From Bowmanella pacifica (GTDB lineage: Bacteria; Pseudomonadota; Gammaproteobacteria; Enterobacterales; Alteromonadaceae): a stretch of 64,000 nucleotides of DNA. The notes beneath the pieces were generated by a model that worked only from the letters and a program-made list of their open reading frames with translations, made no database searches and had not been told where the DNA came from. The translations under genes were made by a program, and so were the position numbers. This document shows, piece after piece, positions 1 through 8,813 of the stretch; position 1 is the first letter of the stretch; every line of letters starts with the position of its first letter. The stretch spans positions 1,054,001 to 1,118,000 of the forward strand of contig NZ_BMLS01000001.1 of NCBI RefSeq assembly GCF_014645355.1. The letters are read 5' to 3'.

Positions 1-269
1 TGATAAGCGCCCATCGGCATGTATTTCTCGATCATCTTCAGGATCCTAAGCATATCCAGGCACAATTTAACCGTTTGCTGCGCATTGCCAAAAAATCAGA
101 TTATGCGGTAGGTATAGGCCACCCTCATCAGGAAACCCTGGCGTTCTTAGCTGCCCAGCTTCCTCAGTTAGAAGCCCAGGGTATTGAACTGCTGCCCATT
201 CGGGCCTTAATGCAAGAAAAACATTTAGTCCAAATCGAGCAAAACGACACAGCCCCTTTAACGGAGTAA
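1..269 (+). CDS. Divergent polysaccharide deacetylase family protein (YibQ-like), C-terminal part
   Basis: The open frame enters from the left edge (frame beginning at base 3) and stops at 267-269, so only the last 88 or so residues are visible. They contain DVFLDH-like VFLDHLQD followed later by IGHPHQETL and GIELLPI. This pattern is typical of the C-terminal half of divergent polysaccharide deacetylase (YibQ) proteins, usually secreted proteins encoded near envelope genes. The stop lies 4 bases before the next gene's ATG, so the two are probably cotranscribed. The exact substrate of the family is not established. The N-terminus and signal peptide lie outside the window. Confidence 0.8.
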   Translation, partial: ISAHRHVFLDHLQDPKHIQAQFNRLLRIAKKSDYAVGIGHPHQETLAFLAAQLPQLEAQGIELLPIRALMQEKHLVQIEQNDTAPLTE

Positions 270-273
270 AGTG

Positions 274-1062
274 ATGCAGATTCAAGGTAAAGTAGTGTGG
301 TTAACCGGCGCCTCCATGGGCATTGGCGAAGCGCTGGCCAAGACGCTGGATGCCGCTGGCGCCAAGCTGATTCTCAGTGCCAGGTCAGAAGATAAACTGC
401 AGGCATTACTCAATTCGCTGAAGTATCCACAGCAACATAGGATAGTGCCTTTGGATTTGGCGGACGGCGAGAACATCAGCACAGTCGTTGCCAATACGCC
501 CCTACCGGAAGGCTTGGACATCCTGATTAATAATGGCGGCATTTCGCAACGGGGGCTAGCAACCGACACCCCAGTGCCGGTGCAGCGCCAGGTCATGGAA
601 GTTAACTATTTCGGCACCATCACGCTTACTCAAGCCTTGCTCCCGGCACTGCTGGCAAGCAAAGGCATGATCGTCAATATTGCCAGTGTGGCGGGCAAAG
701 TCGGCGGCCAAAGCATGTCCGGCTATGCGGCGTCAAAGCACGCTCTGATTGGCTATATGGACTGTTTGCGCGCGGAAGAGGCCTCCAAGGGGCTGAAAGT
801 CCTGAATGTTTGCCCCGGCTTTGTACAAACCAATATCTCTGTCCATGCCCTCACTGCCGAGGGAAAGCAGTATGGCAGGGTTGCCAAATCCATAGCCGAA
901 GGGATCAGCCCGCAAGCCTGTGCAAGTGAGATCCTCCGCGCTATGCAGAAAAACAAGTTCGAAGTGGTCATAGGTAAAGGACTCAGCGCCTGGGCGCCAA
1001 CCATAAAACGTTGGTTCCCGGTTTTCTTTACCCGCTTGAGCGCCAGAAAAAACATTCGCTGA
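274..1062 (+). CDS. SDR family NAD(P)-dependent oxidoreductase
   Basis: This is a classical short-chain dehydrogenase/reductase of 262 residues. The Rossmann motif TGASMGIG lies at about residues 11-18, the NNGG motif near 87, the catalytic Ser near 138, and the YxxxK pair is Y151/K155. The C-terminal PGFVQT segment is also typical. The best resemblance is to the DHRS7B-like branch, whose bacterial substrates are mostly unknown. I chose ATG 274 rather than GTG 271 because ACGGAG at 261-266 gives a good ribosome-binding distance. It follows the deacetylase frame by only 4 bases, so it is likely the last gene of that transcript. The substrate cannot be read from the sequence. Confidence 0.9.
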   Translation: MQIQGKVVWLTGASMGIGEALAKTLDAAGAKLILSARSEDKLQALLNSLKYPQQHRIVPLDLADGENISTVVANTPLPEGLDILINNGGISQRGLATDTPVPVQRQVMEVNYFGTITLTQALLPALLASKGMIVNIASVAGKVGGQSMSGYAASKHALIGYMDCLRAEEASKGLKVLNVCPGFVQTNISVHALTAEGKQYGRVAKSIAEGISPQACASEILRAMQKNKFEVVIGKGLSAWAPTIKRWFPVFFTRLSARKNIR

Positions 1063-1114
1063 ACCAGCAACTTAGTCTGTTACCAAGGATTTCTCCTTGC
1101 CATATTTTTTGGAT

Positions 1115-1127
1115 GTTATACTATAAC
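1115..1127. promoter_or_regulatory. Candidate Zur operator upstream of merC-like gene
   Basis: The 13-base sequence GTTATACTATAAC is a perfect palindrome around a central C. It matches the core of the gammaproteobacterial Zur box (GTTATANTATAAC), as I know it from znu-type promoters. It sits 30-42 bases before the MerC start codon, where a repressor could block transcription. Binding itself is inferred. Confidence 0.65.
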
Positions 1128-1156
1128 GCCGTTGAAATACGGTGAATTATTGGACT

Positions 1157-1546
1157 ATGGCGAACAAGCGCAACAACTTGTTGGATAAAATGGGGATATG
1201 GGCATCAAGCCTGTGTGCTCTGCATTGCCTATTACTGCCCGTACTTATTACATTATTACCTTTTATTGGGGCCAGCATCTTTGCTGGTGTTTGGTTCGAA
1301 CGCATTATCCTGAGCGTTTCTCTTATCATTGGCTTCTGGGCATTATTGTCCGGCTTTTATCGCTACCACCGTCAGATTTATCCCATATACAGTCTGGCAT
1401 TAGGTGGACTGATATACTGGAACAAGGATATTTTTGGCCATGATTATGAACCCTTCACCATTGCGGTGGGGGCTATGCTGATTATTGCTGCCCATATGGT
1501 GAACCTGAAGCTGTGCCAGAGCTGCCGTCAGTGTGACGACCACTAA
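1157..1546 (+). CDS. MerC domain-containing inner-membrane protein
   Basis: The protein has 129 residues with four predicted hydrophobic helices (about 14-37, 42-63, 72-86 and 96-113). A Cys-containing CALHC segment lies in the first helix and a Cys-rich tail reads CQSCRQC. This is the layout of MerC-family proteins, first known as mercuric ion transporters. There are no other mer genes nearby. A perfect Zur-like palindrome lies just upstream, so zinc-responsive expression and a role in zinc uptake or homeostasis is more likely than mercury resistance; this is inference. ATG 1157 is preferred to an upstream GTG at 1142. Both neighbours are on other transcripts. Confidence 0.85.
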   Translation: MANKRNNLLDKMGIWASSLCALHCLLLPVLITLLPFIGASIFAGVWFERIILSVSLIIGFWALLSGFYRYHRQIYPIYSLALGGLIYWNKDIFGHDYEPFTIAVGAMLIIAAHMVNLKLCQSCRQCDDH

Positions 1547-1553
1547 GCAGGCG

Positions 1554-2252
1554 TTAGTCGGCTTGCTGTAACCACGCCAGTGCCCGGTCGGGCAGATTAG
1601 TAAAAATACCGTCCACCCCCCAGCTTTTGAGCCGTTGCATATCTTGCACTTCGTCTACTGTGTACACATAAACTTTTAAACCCCGCGCCTTGGCATCCTG
1701 CACGAACTCCAGGTTGGTAAACGCCACATCCGTATGTACAGACAGGGCATCCAATTCTTCGGCAAACGCAGCATAATGCAGCGGACAACTGGCCGTTAAA
1801 GCGCCGCGCGCCAGTTCAGGGCGTAAGCGGGCAAGTTGCGCCAGCAGTTGATGATCAAAGGAAGACAGCAGTAGCTGTTTATATTCAATACCAAGGGTGT
1901 CGCAAGCACTGTCGAGCTGCTTGAGAAAAAGCGCTACATCAGTGATACCTTTGAGTTCAATATTCAGTACACAGCGATTCCCCACCAGCGCCATCACCTC
2001 AAACAAGGTCGGTACCTGCTGGCCTTCCCCTGCATCCAACTGACGAATTTGCGCTTGTGTCATCTGGTCGAGACGGCCATGGCCATTGGTGGTGCGCTGC
2101 ACCCAGGCATCGTGAATCACCCAGCATTGCCCGGCGGCCTGAATAACATCGAATTCAATCCCATGGGCGCCCATCTGCAATGCATACTGCATGGCTTTGA
2201 GAGTATTCTCCGGTGCGGCTTTACTGGCACCGCGATGGGCGAAAATCAACAT
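1554..2252 (-). CDS. Glycerophosphodiester phosphodiesterase
   Basis: The 232-residue protein carries the GDPD signature: H6-R7-G8, E15-N16, E33-x-D35 and H47-D48, which form the acid-base and metal-binding site of the TIM-barrel GDPD family. It hydrolyses glycerophosphodiesters from phospholipid turnover to glycerol 3-phosphate and an alcohol. No signal peptide is visible, so it is likely cytoplasmic like UgpQ. It starts 8 bases after the stop of the EamA transporter gene, and that gene follows psd equally closely. The three genes probably form one operon linked to phospholipid metabolism. It converges on the MerC gene with only 7 bases between stops. Confidence 0.93.
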   Translation of the reverse strand: MLIFAHRGASKAAPENTLKAMQYALQMGAHGIEFDVIQAAGQCWVIHDAWVQRTTNGHGRLDQMTQAQIRQLDAGEGQQVPTLFEVMALVGNRCVLNIELKGITDVALFLKQLDSACDTLGIEYKQLLLSSFDHQLLAQLARLRPELARGALTASCPLHYAAFAEELDALSVHTDVAFTNLEFVQDAKARGLKVYVYTVDEVQDMQRLKSWGVDGIFTNLPDRALAWLQQAD

Positions 2253-2260
2253 ATCAGATA

Positions 2261-3139
2261 TCAGCTTTGTCCTTTGCTGGGATGCAGTTTATTGGCATTA
2301 ATGGTTTCATAAATAGCTGCACTAATGACCATAATTCCCCCCACCAAAGTTTGCCAGCTGGGTTGCTCATTCAGTACCAAAATAGCTAACACCACCCCAT
2401 ACAAAGGCTGCATACAGGCCACCAGTGAAAAGGTTTTAGCGCGCAGATGAATCAAGGTATAGGCCACCAACGCATGGGGCGCGGCAGTGCAGATAGTGCC
2501 GAGGATCAGCAACATCAGATAAGTATGTTGGGATGCCTGGTAAAGCTCAGCCGATCCAAACCAACACAGACAAAGGACAATCACCAAAGTCTGGTAGGTC
2601 ATAGCCTGAGCGCCGCCGTAGTGGGAAAAATACTTGCGATGCAAAAGATTACGTAAGGCATATAACAGGGCGGAAAACACCCCTACCGCGATCCCCAGGG
2701 TCACCTGGTTACCTAAAGAAGCCTCGGGCACAATCAGCCAGATCCCAGCCAGTACCACCACCGCACTGAGCACGTCCTGCCAAACCAACTTTATGCCCTC
2801 AAAGAAAGGCTCCAGCAACACAGTAATAACCGGAAAGGTAAACAGGGCGATCATCCCCACGGATACAGAGGAATACTGCATGGCGGCAAAGTAGGTCACC
2901 CAGTGCACGGCCATCAGCCCACCAAGCAACAAAGCGATGCCGATGTCCTGAGGTTTCTGGAAACGTAAACTTGCCCCGCTGACCCTGACCAGCAGCGCCA
3001 GCACAATAAAGGCAATGGCCGCTCTGCCTAAGGTGATGTCCAGCGCAGAGAGCGGAATAATGCGGGAAAACAGTGCGGTGGCACCCAGCAGTATCACCGC
3101 CAGGTGCAAAGACCACAGGCTTTTTTTAACCGGGTCCAC
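2261..3139 (-). CDS. DMT family transporter (EamA domain)
   Basis: The 292-residue protein is almost entirely hydrophobic, with about ten transmembrane helices in two repeated EamA halves of five. This is the drug/metabolite transporter fold. The substrate cannot be read from the sequence; family members export amino acids, metabolites or drugs. The start is a GTG one base after the psd stop codon, which implies translational coupling. The gene is followed 8 bases later by the GDPD gene. Confidence 0.85.
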   Translation of the reverse strand: MDPVKKSLWSLHLAVILLGATALFSRIIPLSALDITLGRAAIAFIVLALLVRVSGASLRFQKPQDIGIALLLGGLMAVHWVTYFAAMQYSSVSVGMIALFTFPVITVLLEPFFEGIKLVWQDVLSAVVVLAGIWLIVPEASLGNQVTLGIAVGVFSALLYALRNLLHRKYFSHYGGAQAMTYQTLVIVLCLCWFGSAELYQASQHTYLMLLILGTICTAAPHALVAYTLIHLRAKTFSLVACMQPLYGVVLAILVLNEQPSWQTLVGGIMVISAAIYETINANKLHPSKGQS

Positions 3140-3140
3140 G

Positions 3141-3998
3141 TCAGGATTTCAGCGTGGCGAATGGCTGACCTAAACGTGTCACGTCACCAGGCTGCATATT
3201 TTCAAGCTCCACCATACCCGGCTCGAAAACCGCCACTATGGTTGAGCCCAGTTTAAACAAGCCCATTTCTTCACCTTTTTTCAGAGCCACGGCATTGTTG
3301 CCCTGAGCAGGATATTGCCAGCGCTGCACTTGCTTACCTGTTGGCGGCGTAACCGTACCGGCCCACTTGGTTTCAATGCTCGCGACGATCGTTGCCCCAA
3401 CCAGCACTAACGCCATTTTGCCATGTGGCGTATCAAAAAAGCTCACTACCCGCTCATTACGGGCAAATAAGCCGGGCACATGGGCCGTGGTCAGGGGGTT
3501 AACAGAGAATAACTCACCAGGCACATACACCATATCGGTCAGTTGTCCGTCCATTGGCATATGAATGCGGTGGTAGTCTCGGGGCGACAAATAAATAGTC
3601 GCAAACTTGCCGCCTTCAAAGGGTTTAGCCAGCTCGGCATCACCACCAAGTAATGTGGTCAGACTGTAATCATGGCCTTTGGCCTGAAAAATCCGATCGG
3701 CTTCAATATCTCCCAGTTGGCTGACAGTACCATCCACTGCATGGGCCAGCTTTTGCGGATCCTCGACGATTTCCCGTACCCCTTCTTTTAATGGACGGGT
3801 AAAGAATTCATTAAAGCTCTTATATTTTTCGGGGTTAGGTTGCTGTGCTTCCTCCATATCCACCTTAAACTGCTTGATAAACAGCTTAATAAGCCAGGTG
3901 GTGAGAAAGCCCGCCTGCGCGGCGGCCAACTTGCCCACCAGACGGGACAAGGCATGCTTGGGAAGCAGATACTGAAGGCTGACCTTGATTGGCTGCAC
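3141..3998 (-). CDS. psd: Phosphatidylserine decarboxylase proenzyme
   Basis: The enzyme decarboxylates phosphatidylserine to phosphatidylethanolamine at the inner membrane. The 285-residue proenzyme has the LGST self-cleavage motif at about 250-253; Ser252 would become the pyruvoyl group of the alpha chain. The N-terminus resembles other Psd proteins ([13 protein letters not shown]). I place the start at GTG 3998 because AGGAAAG lies seven bases upstream; a frame extension to 4067 lacks family similarity. In E. coli psd lies beside rsgA and orn, and the same neighbours occur here with one nucleotidase gene inserted. It is the first gene of a likely operon with the EamA transporter and GDPD. 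Confidence 0.96.
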   Translation of the reverse strand: MQPIKVSLQYLLPKHALSRLVGKLAAAQAGFLTTWLIKLFIKQFKVDMEEAQQPNPEKYKSFNEFFTRPLKEGVREIVEDPQKLAHAVDGTVSQLGDIEADRIFQAKGHDYSLTTLLGGDAELAKPFEGGKFATIYLSPRDYHRIHMPMDGQLTDMVYVPGELFSVNPLTTAHVPGLFARNERVVSFFDTPHGKMALVLVGATIVASIETKWAGTVTPPTGKQVQRWQYPAQGNNAVALKKGEEMGLFKLGSTIVAVFEPGMVELENMQPGDVTRLGQPFATLKS

Positions 3999-4227
3999 GT
4001 TTTTCTTTCCTGATGAAAATAACCGCGAGGATTGTACCCCAACCACACCGACCAGTCGAAATACCAAAACGCTCTCAGTCAGAATTTCCAGGTTGGATCA
4101 CTGTTCGGCACGTGAAATATTAAATACCAAAAACCTTAACTTAAGCTAAATAATTTATTCATGGATTCGCCATAGACTGCCAGGCGCTCAATAAACACGA
4201 CACAGGCAACTACGGAGAATCTGCTAA

Positions 4228-6054
4228 ATGAAACGAGTCCTTTGGTCCCTTCCTATTTTGGCCGGCATGATAGCTGGCTGCAATGATGATAATGACAACC
4301 TAGCGCCACTCCCCCAACCACCCAGCCATAAGGCTATTAACCTAAGCATACTGCACACTAATGATCACCATTCATACTTTGAAAGCCAGACCATGGATCT
4401 GGCATTGGACTATGACTCGCAGTTGGAAGGGAGCGAAAAGGTGCGGGTGCAACTAGGAGGCTTTTCTCGTATTGCCAGTGCCATTGAAGAATATCGCGAT
4501 CCCAACACCCTGGTTCTGAACAGCGGTGAGTTAAACGGCACCTTGTATTTCAGCCTGTTTAAAGGCGAGGTTGATATACAGGTGTTCAACTACCTGGGCT
4601 TGGATGCCTATCAGTTGGGTAACCATGAATTCGATGAGGGAGACGCCCATCTGGCCGATTTAATCGATATGGCTAACTTCCCCATCATCGCGGGCAATGT
4701 ACACCCCACAGCGCAAAGCCCGCTCTATGGCAAACCTATTCTGCCGCGAGTGATCAAAGAAATTGACGGTGAAAAAGTGGCCATTATTGGCGTACTGAAG
4801 GTAGAGAAGACCCGAGAGTCCTCTATGGTCAGCGAGTATGTCAGCTTCACCGACGAAGTGGACTCGGTTAAAGCACAAGTTAAAGAATTACAGGCCGAGG
4901 ACATCAACAAGATTATTGTACTGAGCCATCTGGGTTATGAATTTGATCAACAACTGGCCAGCCAGGTCAATGGTATTGATCTGATCATCGGCGGTGATAC
5001 TCATGATGTCCTCGACTCTAGCGGGGAACTGGCCGAAATGGGTATCGACGTGGATGGCGAATACCCTACCTTAGTCAACAATCCAGACGGCAAGCCAGTG
5101 TATATCGCACAGGCCTGGGAATATGCCAAGGGGCTGGGACGACTGAATGTGGAATTTGATGCCCAGGGCAATGTAAAGCACATTCAAGGCAACTTGGAAC
5201 TCTTGGTGGCTGACCAGTTTCAGATTCAAAACGCAGATAAGCAATGGGTAGCCGCCGGGCAAACTCAGCAGCAAGCCATTAATCAGCGCATCGCTTCTTT
5301 AACCAGTATCCGTACCATAGCCCCTGACCCCGCCGTAGACGCTATTTTAGCCCCTTACAAGCAGGAGCTGGAGAGCTTTAAACAATCACAACTGGGTAAT
5401 GTAACCGAAACCATGTCATTCACCCGCATACCCACCGCTTTTGCCGCCGGTGAACAACCTTCGGGCAGCTATGCTGCGCAGGTGGTTGCCGACGCCTTCC
5501 TGTACTATCTGCCCAAGGCAGATGTGGCCATTCAAAACGCCGGTGGGGTAAGGGCTGAACTGCATCAGGGCAAATTTACTGTTGCCGATGCTTATCAGAT
5601 TCTGCCGTTTTCTAATACTGTGGTTACTGTGGATTTAACCGGCGCTGAAATTCTGCAAGTACTGAACGAAGCGCTTGAGTATGCCCAGGGAATCAGTGCC
5701 TCAACCGGCGCCTTTCCCTATTCTTCACATCTGCGCTATGACGTAGTGCTGAATGCCCCCGCTCAGCAGGGCATTAAGAATCTGGAAATCAAAGACAGAA
5801 CAACCGGCCATTGGCATCCCATCGATCTGCAAGCCTTATATTCAGTAGCGACCAACTCATTTACCGCGCTGGGTAAGGATGGCTATCTGACCTTTGGTCA
5901 AGTACGGGAAGCGCGCCCCGAAGCCTTTGAGCAATCAGACGTGGTATATGCCGTCCCCTTGCTTGAATACTTCAGGGAAGTGTTACCCAATCAAACACTG
6001 CCCCCATTGAACTGGCAGGAATACAGCCTTAAGTCAGTCAGCATTGCGCCATAA
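4228..6054 (+). CDS. UshA/NadN-like 5'-nucleotidase lipoprotein
   Basis: The 608-residue protein begins with a lipoprotein signal peptide ending at Cys18 (MIAGC), so it is probably anchored in the envelope facing the periplasm. An N-terminal metallophosphoesterase domain shows HTNDHH (43-48), GNHEFD, LSHLG and GGDTHD. The C-terminal 5'-nucleotidase domain contains QNAGGVR and SFTALGKDGY. Family members hydrolyse nucleotides, UDP-sugars or NAD for scavenging. One oddity: the metal-bridging Asp of the usual GDxxxG motif is Glu101 here (NSGELNG, codon gag). That could change the metal or activity. It stands alone between psd and rsgA, with a shared terminator at its end. Confidence 0.9.
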   Translation: MKRVLWSLPILAGMIAGCNDDNDNLAPLPQPPSHKAINLSILHTNDHHSYFESQTMDLALDYDSQLEGSEKVRVQLGGFSRIASAIEEYRDPNTLVLNSGELNGTLYFSLFKGEVDIQVFNYLGLDAYQLGNHEFDEGDAHLADLIDMANFPIIAGNVHPTAQSPLYGKPILPRVIKEIDGEKVAIIGVLKVEKTRESSMVSEYVSFTDEVDSVKAQVKELQAEDINKIIVLSHLGYEFDQQLASQVNGIDLIIGGDTHDVLDSSGELAEMGIDVDGEYPTLVNNPDGKPVYIAQAWEYAKGLGRLNVEFDAQGNVKHIQGNLELLVADQFQIQNADKQWVAAGQTQQQAINQRIASLTSIRTIAPDPAVDAILAPYKQELESFKQSQLGNVTETMSFTRIPTAFAAGEQPSGSYAAQVVADAFLYYLPKADVAIQNAGGVRAELHQGKFTVADAYQILPFSNTVVTVDLTGAEILQVLNEALEYAQGISASTGAFPYSSHLRYDVVLNAPAQQGIKNLEIKDRTTGHWHPIDLQALYSVATNSFTALGKDGYLTFGQVREARPEAFEQSDVVYAVPLLEYFREVLPNQTLPPLNWQEYSLKSVSIAP

Positions 6055-6057
6055 CGT

Positions 6058-6085
6058 AAAAGGGCTACCTTAGGGTAGCCCTTTT
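6058..6085. terminator. Bidirectional intrinsic terminator
   Basis: A 12-base perfect inverted repeat (AAAAGGGCTACC, 4-base loop, GGTAGCCCTTTT) lies between two convergent genes. It ends in a T run on both strands, so it can serve both the nucleotidase gene and rsgA. Its last base overlaps the rsgA stop codon. Confidence 0.9.
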
Positions 6086-7119
6086 CAGCGTGGCGGTTTA
6101 CTGTATGAGGGACGCTGATCTGCCATGCCAGCTAAAATCTTATGGTAACTGTCAAAGCGCTCACGGCTAATCTTTCCCTGTTGCACCGCCTCTTGAAGTA
6201 AGCAGCCAGGGTCATCGCCATGCTTACAATCACGAAACTTACAACCACCCAGAAAGTCGCGAAACTCACGAAAGCCCCAAATCAACTTGTCTTCGGGCAA
6301 ATGCCACAGGGAAAACTCCCGCACCCCAGGCGAGTCAATCAAATTGCCGCCACCAGGGAAACGCAGCAATTTTGCCGCCGTGGTGGTATGTTGACCCAGT
6401 CCGGAATTATCAGACACATCACCAATCGCTTCTTCGGCTTCCGGCAACAGTTTGTTGACCAGACTGGACTTACCCACTCCCGACTGACCGACAAACACAC
6501 TGGTTTTATCCTGCAACAACGCCGCCAGCTCATCGATACCTTCACCGCTTTTGCAACTGGCAAAACACAAACGGTAGCCAATATCAGCATACAATTTCAG
6601 TTGCTGCTCTACTTCAAGGCGCTGTGCATCATCCAACATATCGACTTTGTTGAGCAAGATGACAGGTTCGATCTGTACATCTTCGGCCGCCACCAGATAG
6701 CGGTCGATAATATTCAGTGACAAGCTTGGCAATACCGCACTGACCACAATGATCTGATCAATATTGGCCGCCACAGGTTTAATACCGTCGTAATAATCCG
6801 GCCTGGTAAGTACTGACTTACGTTCTTCCAGCGCCTCTACCACGCCGCTGACATTCAGGCTTTGATCTTTGCCCGGTCTGAACAACACTCTGTCACCACA
6901 GACTACGCCTTCTACATTACGGCGTATATGGCAGCGGTGTACTGTGCCACCTTCATCTTCCACATCAGCATGCTGACCAAAACGGCCAACCACCAAACCG
7001 GGTGTAGAGGGCAATAAGGTATCGTCACCAGGCCCCACTTCCTTACCGCTTAATCGCTTTTTAAGGTTGCTGGACACCTGGCGTTTCTGACGCTGTGTTA
7101 ATTTGTTTCTCTTTGCCAC
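6085..7119 (-). CDS. rsgA: Small ribosomal subunit biogenesis GTPase RsgA
   Basis: RsgA helps late maturation of the 30S ribosomal subunit. The 344-residue protein has the circularly permuted GTPase order: an OB-fold domain first, then NKVD (G4), then [10 protein letters not shown] (P-loop, G1) and DSPGVREF (G3). A C-terminal zinc knuckle follows with C-x5-C type spacing ([15 protein letters not shown]). The length is typical. It is divergent from orn, 94 bases away, as in many gammaproteobacteria. Confidence 0.97.
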   Translation of the reverse strand: MAKRNKLTQRQKRQVSSNLKKRLSGKEVGPGDDTLLPSTPGLVVGRFGQHADVEDEGGTVHRCHIRRNVEGVVCGDRVLFRPGKDQSLNVSGVVEALEERKSVLTRPDYYDGIKPVAANIDQIIVVSAVLPSLSLNIIDRYLVAAEDVQIEPVILLNKVDMLDDAQRLEVEQQLKLYADIGYRLCFASCKSGEGIDELAALLQDKTSVFVGQSGVGKSSLVNKLLPEAEEAIGDVSDNSGLGQHTTTAAKLLRFPGGGNLIDSPGVREFSLWHLPEDKLIWGFREFRDFLGGCKFRDCKHGDDPGCLLQEAVQQGKISRERFDSYHKILAGMADQRPSYSKPPR

Positions 7120-7213
7120 TTGGGATGCGAATGCTTTACTATGACGGCCTATAACAGGACGCCAAGTGTACCTTGCAACCCGGTAAATACCAAAAAATTA
7201 AGGCAGACGAAAC

Positions 7214-7759
7214 ATGACGCAAAATGCTGATAACCTGGTGTGGATTGATATGGAAATGACAGGCTTAGATCCAGACCGGGAAAAGGTATTGGAAATCGCC
7301 ACTATCGTCACCGACAGCCAGTTAAATGTGCTGGCCGAAGGGCCGGTCATCGCTATTCACCAGCCTGACGACGTACTGGATGGTATGGACGACTGGTGTA
7401 CCCGCACCCACGGTAACAGTGGACTGACGCAGCGTTGTCGCGATAGCCAAGTGAGCGAACAACAAGCGGTAGCAATGACACTAGCGTTTTTAGCCGACTG
7501 GGTTCCCCAGGGTAAATCCCCCCTGTGTGGTAACAGCATTGGTCAGGACAGACGTTTTATGGTGCGTCATATGCCAGAGCTGGAAGCCTACTTCCATTAT
7601 CGAAATGTGGATGTCAGCACCATCAAGGAATTGGTGCGCCGCTGGAAGCCTGAGCTGTTGAGCCAGTTTACCAAACAAGGTACACATCTGGCCCTAGATG
7701 ATATTCGCGAGTCCATTGCCGAGTTGCAATTTTATCGCCAGCACGTTTTCAATATCTAA
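7214..7759 (+). CDS. orn: Oligoribonuclease
   Basis: This DEDDh-family 3'-to-5' exonuclease degrades 2-5 nucleotide RNA fragments, including pGpG from cyclic di-GMP breakdown, in the cytoplasm. The 181-residue length is standard. The first catalytic motif is [10 protein letters not shown] (D12 and E14 region), and later motifs include the conserved SIGQDRRFM and [14 protein letters not shown] segments. It is divergent from rsgA. A hairpin with a T run follows the stop. Confidence 0.97.
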   Translation: MTQNADNLVWIDMEMTGLDPDREKVLEIATIVTDSQLNVLAEGPVIAIHQPDDVLDGMDDWCTRTHGNSGLTQRCRDSQVSEQQAVAMTLAFLADWVPQGKSPLCGNSIGQDRRFMVRHMPELEAYFHYRNVDVSTIKELVRRWKPELLSQFTKQGTHLALDDIRESIAELQFYRQHVFNI

Positions 7760-7788
7760 GGCACACCACAAAGCTGTTTATAAAACCA

Positions 7789-7838
7789 CCGGTCAGGCGG
7801 GATTTTCAAAATAGTACTTGCGTCTGACCGGCATTTTT
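7789..7838 (+). terminator. Intrinsic terminator of orn
   Basis: CCGGTCAGGCG (7789-7799) pairs with CGTCTGACCGG (7821-7831) across a 21-base loop, with one G-U pair. The run ATTTTT follows at 7833-7838. The downstream arm overlaps the predicted -35 box of the tRNA promoter. Confidence 0.65.
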
Positions 7839-7845
7839 GTAAAAT
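7818..7845 (+). promoter_or_regulatory. Promoter of the tRNA-Gly pair
   Basis: TTGCGT (7818-7823) and TAAAAT (7840-7845) are separated by 16 bases. They are followed by the GC-rich discriminator GCGCCTCCGC, typical of stringently controlled stable-RNA promoters. The position about 45 bases before the first tRNA fits. Confidence 0.6.
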
Positions 7846-7892
7846 GCGCCTCCGCTTGAGGTCGTAAAGTTCGCCTCAGGCATATCAGGATT

Positions 7893-7968
<76 letters not shown>

Positions 7969-8004
7969 AATTCTGATATCAACCGATACGTCGGTATCTT
8001 CCAA

Positions 8005-8080
<76 letters not shown>

Positions 8081-8197
8081 AATTTTCTCCTGAATATCCA
8101 TTATCCTTTTCGCTAGCCGTCCACCTCACGGCATAAAGTCATTGTTTCGGCCATCTAAATCTGGCAACGTAAAAACTGGTCTAACCAGGAGTGTTTT

Positions 8198-8692
8198 ATG
8201 TCTGCCCCTAACCCACTGCGTCGTCTGATTGACAAAGCCAATGGTTATCCTCAGTGGCTGAGTAAACGCATTCTTACCTGGGCGTTTTGTCATAAGGTGA
8301 AACTGGCCGGTACTGCAGGATTGGAGATCCTAGAAACCGACGGGCGCACAGTAACTATGCGCCAGCGTAATTTGAAAAAAGCCCAGAATCATATTGGCAG
8401 TGTGCATGCCGCCGCCATGGCACTGCTGGCAGAATCGGCTACCGGCTTTATCTTTGGCGTTAACCTGCCCGGCGATAAACTGCCACTGATCAAATCCATG
8501 CAAATTCGCTATCTGACCCGGGCTCAGGGCGATATGCAAGCCGTGGCCCGTATTAGCGAAGAACAGATTCAAGCCATGCAAAACCAGGAGCGTGGTGACA
8601 CTGTGATAGCCGTAACAGTCACAGACAGTACCGGCGCACAGACCATAGAATGCGAAATGCGTTGGGCCTGGGTAACGAAAAAGCCCCGCTAA
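8198..8692 (+). CDS. DUF4442 domain-containing hotdog-fold protein
   Basis: The 164-residue protein resembles the DUF4442 family, a branch of the hotdog thioesterase superfamily. Visible family features are the central NHIGSVHAAAMALLAE stretch, which would be the hotdog helix, and LPLIKSMQIRYLTRAQGD on the following strand. A thioesterase-like activity is possible but no substrate is known. No signal peptide is visible. It lies alone between the tRNA genes and nhaD. Confidence 0.8.
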   Translation: MSAPNPLRRLIDKANGYPQWLSKRILTWAFCHKVKLAGTAGLEILETDGRTVTMRQRNLKKAQNHIGSVHAAAMALLAESATGFIFGVNLPGDKLPLIKSMQIRYLTRAQGDMQAVARISEEQIQAMQNQERGDTVIAVTVTDSTGAQTIECEMRWAWVTKKPR

Positions 8693-8813
8693 ACGGCTTG
8701 CCAGGCCAACAGCCAACAAGCCCTTTGCAATCTATTAACCAAATGGCTTATAGGCATTACTGGTCTGATGGTTTAGAATTCGCCGCCATCGCAAAGACAC
8801 AAGGCAATTTCAC

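Noticed and set aside
6220-6720. 166-codon plus-strand frame
   Set aside because: It is antisense to rsgA, whose GTPase motifs occupy this stretch.
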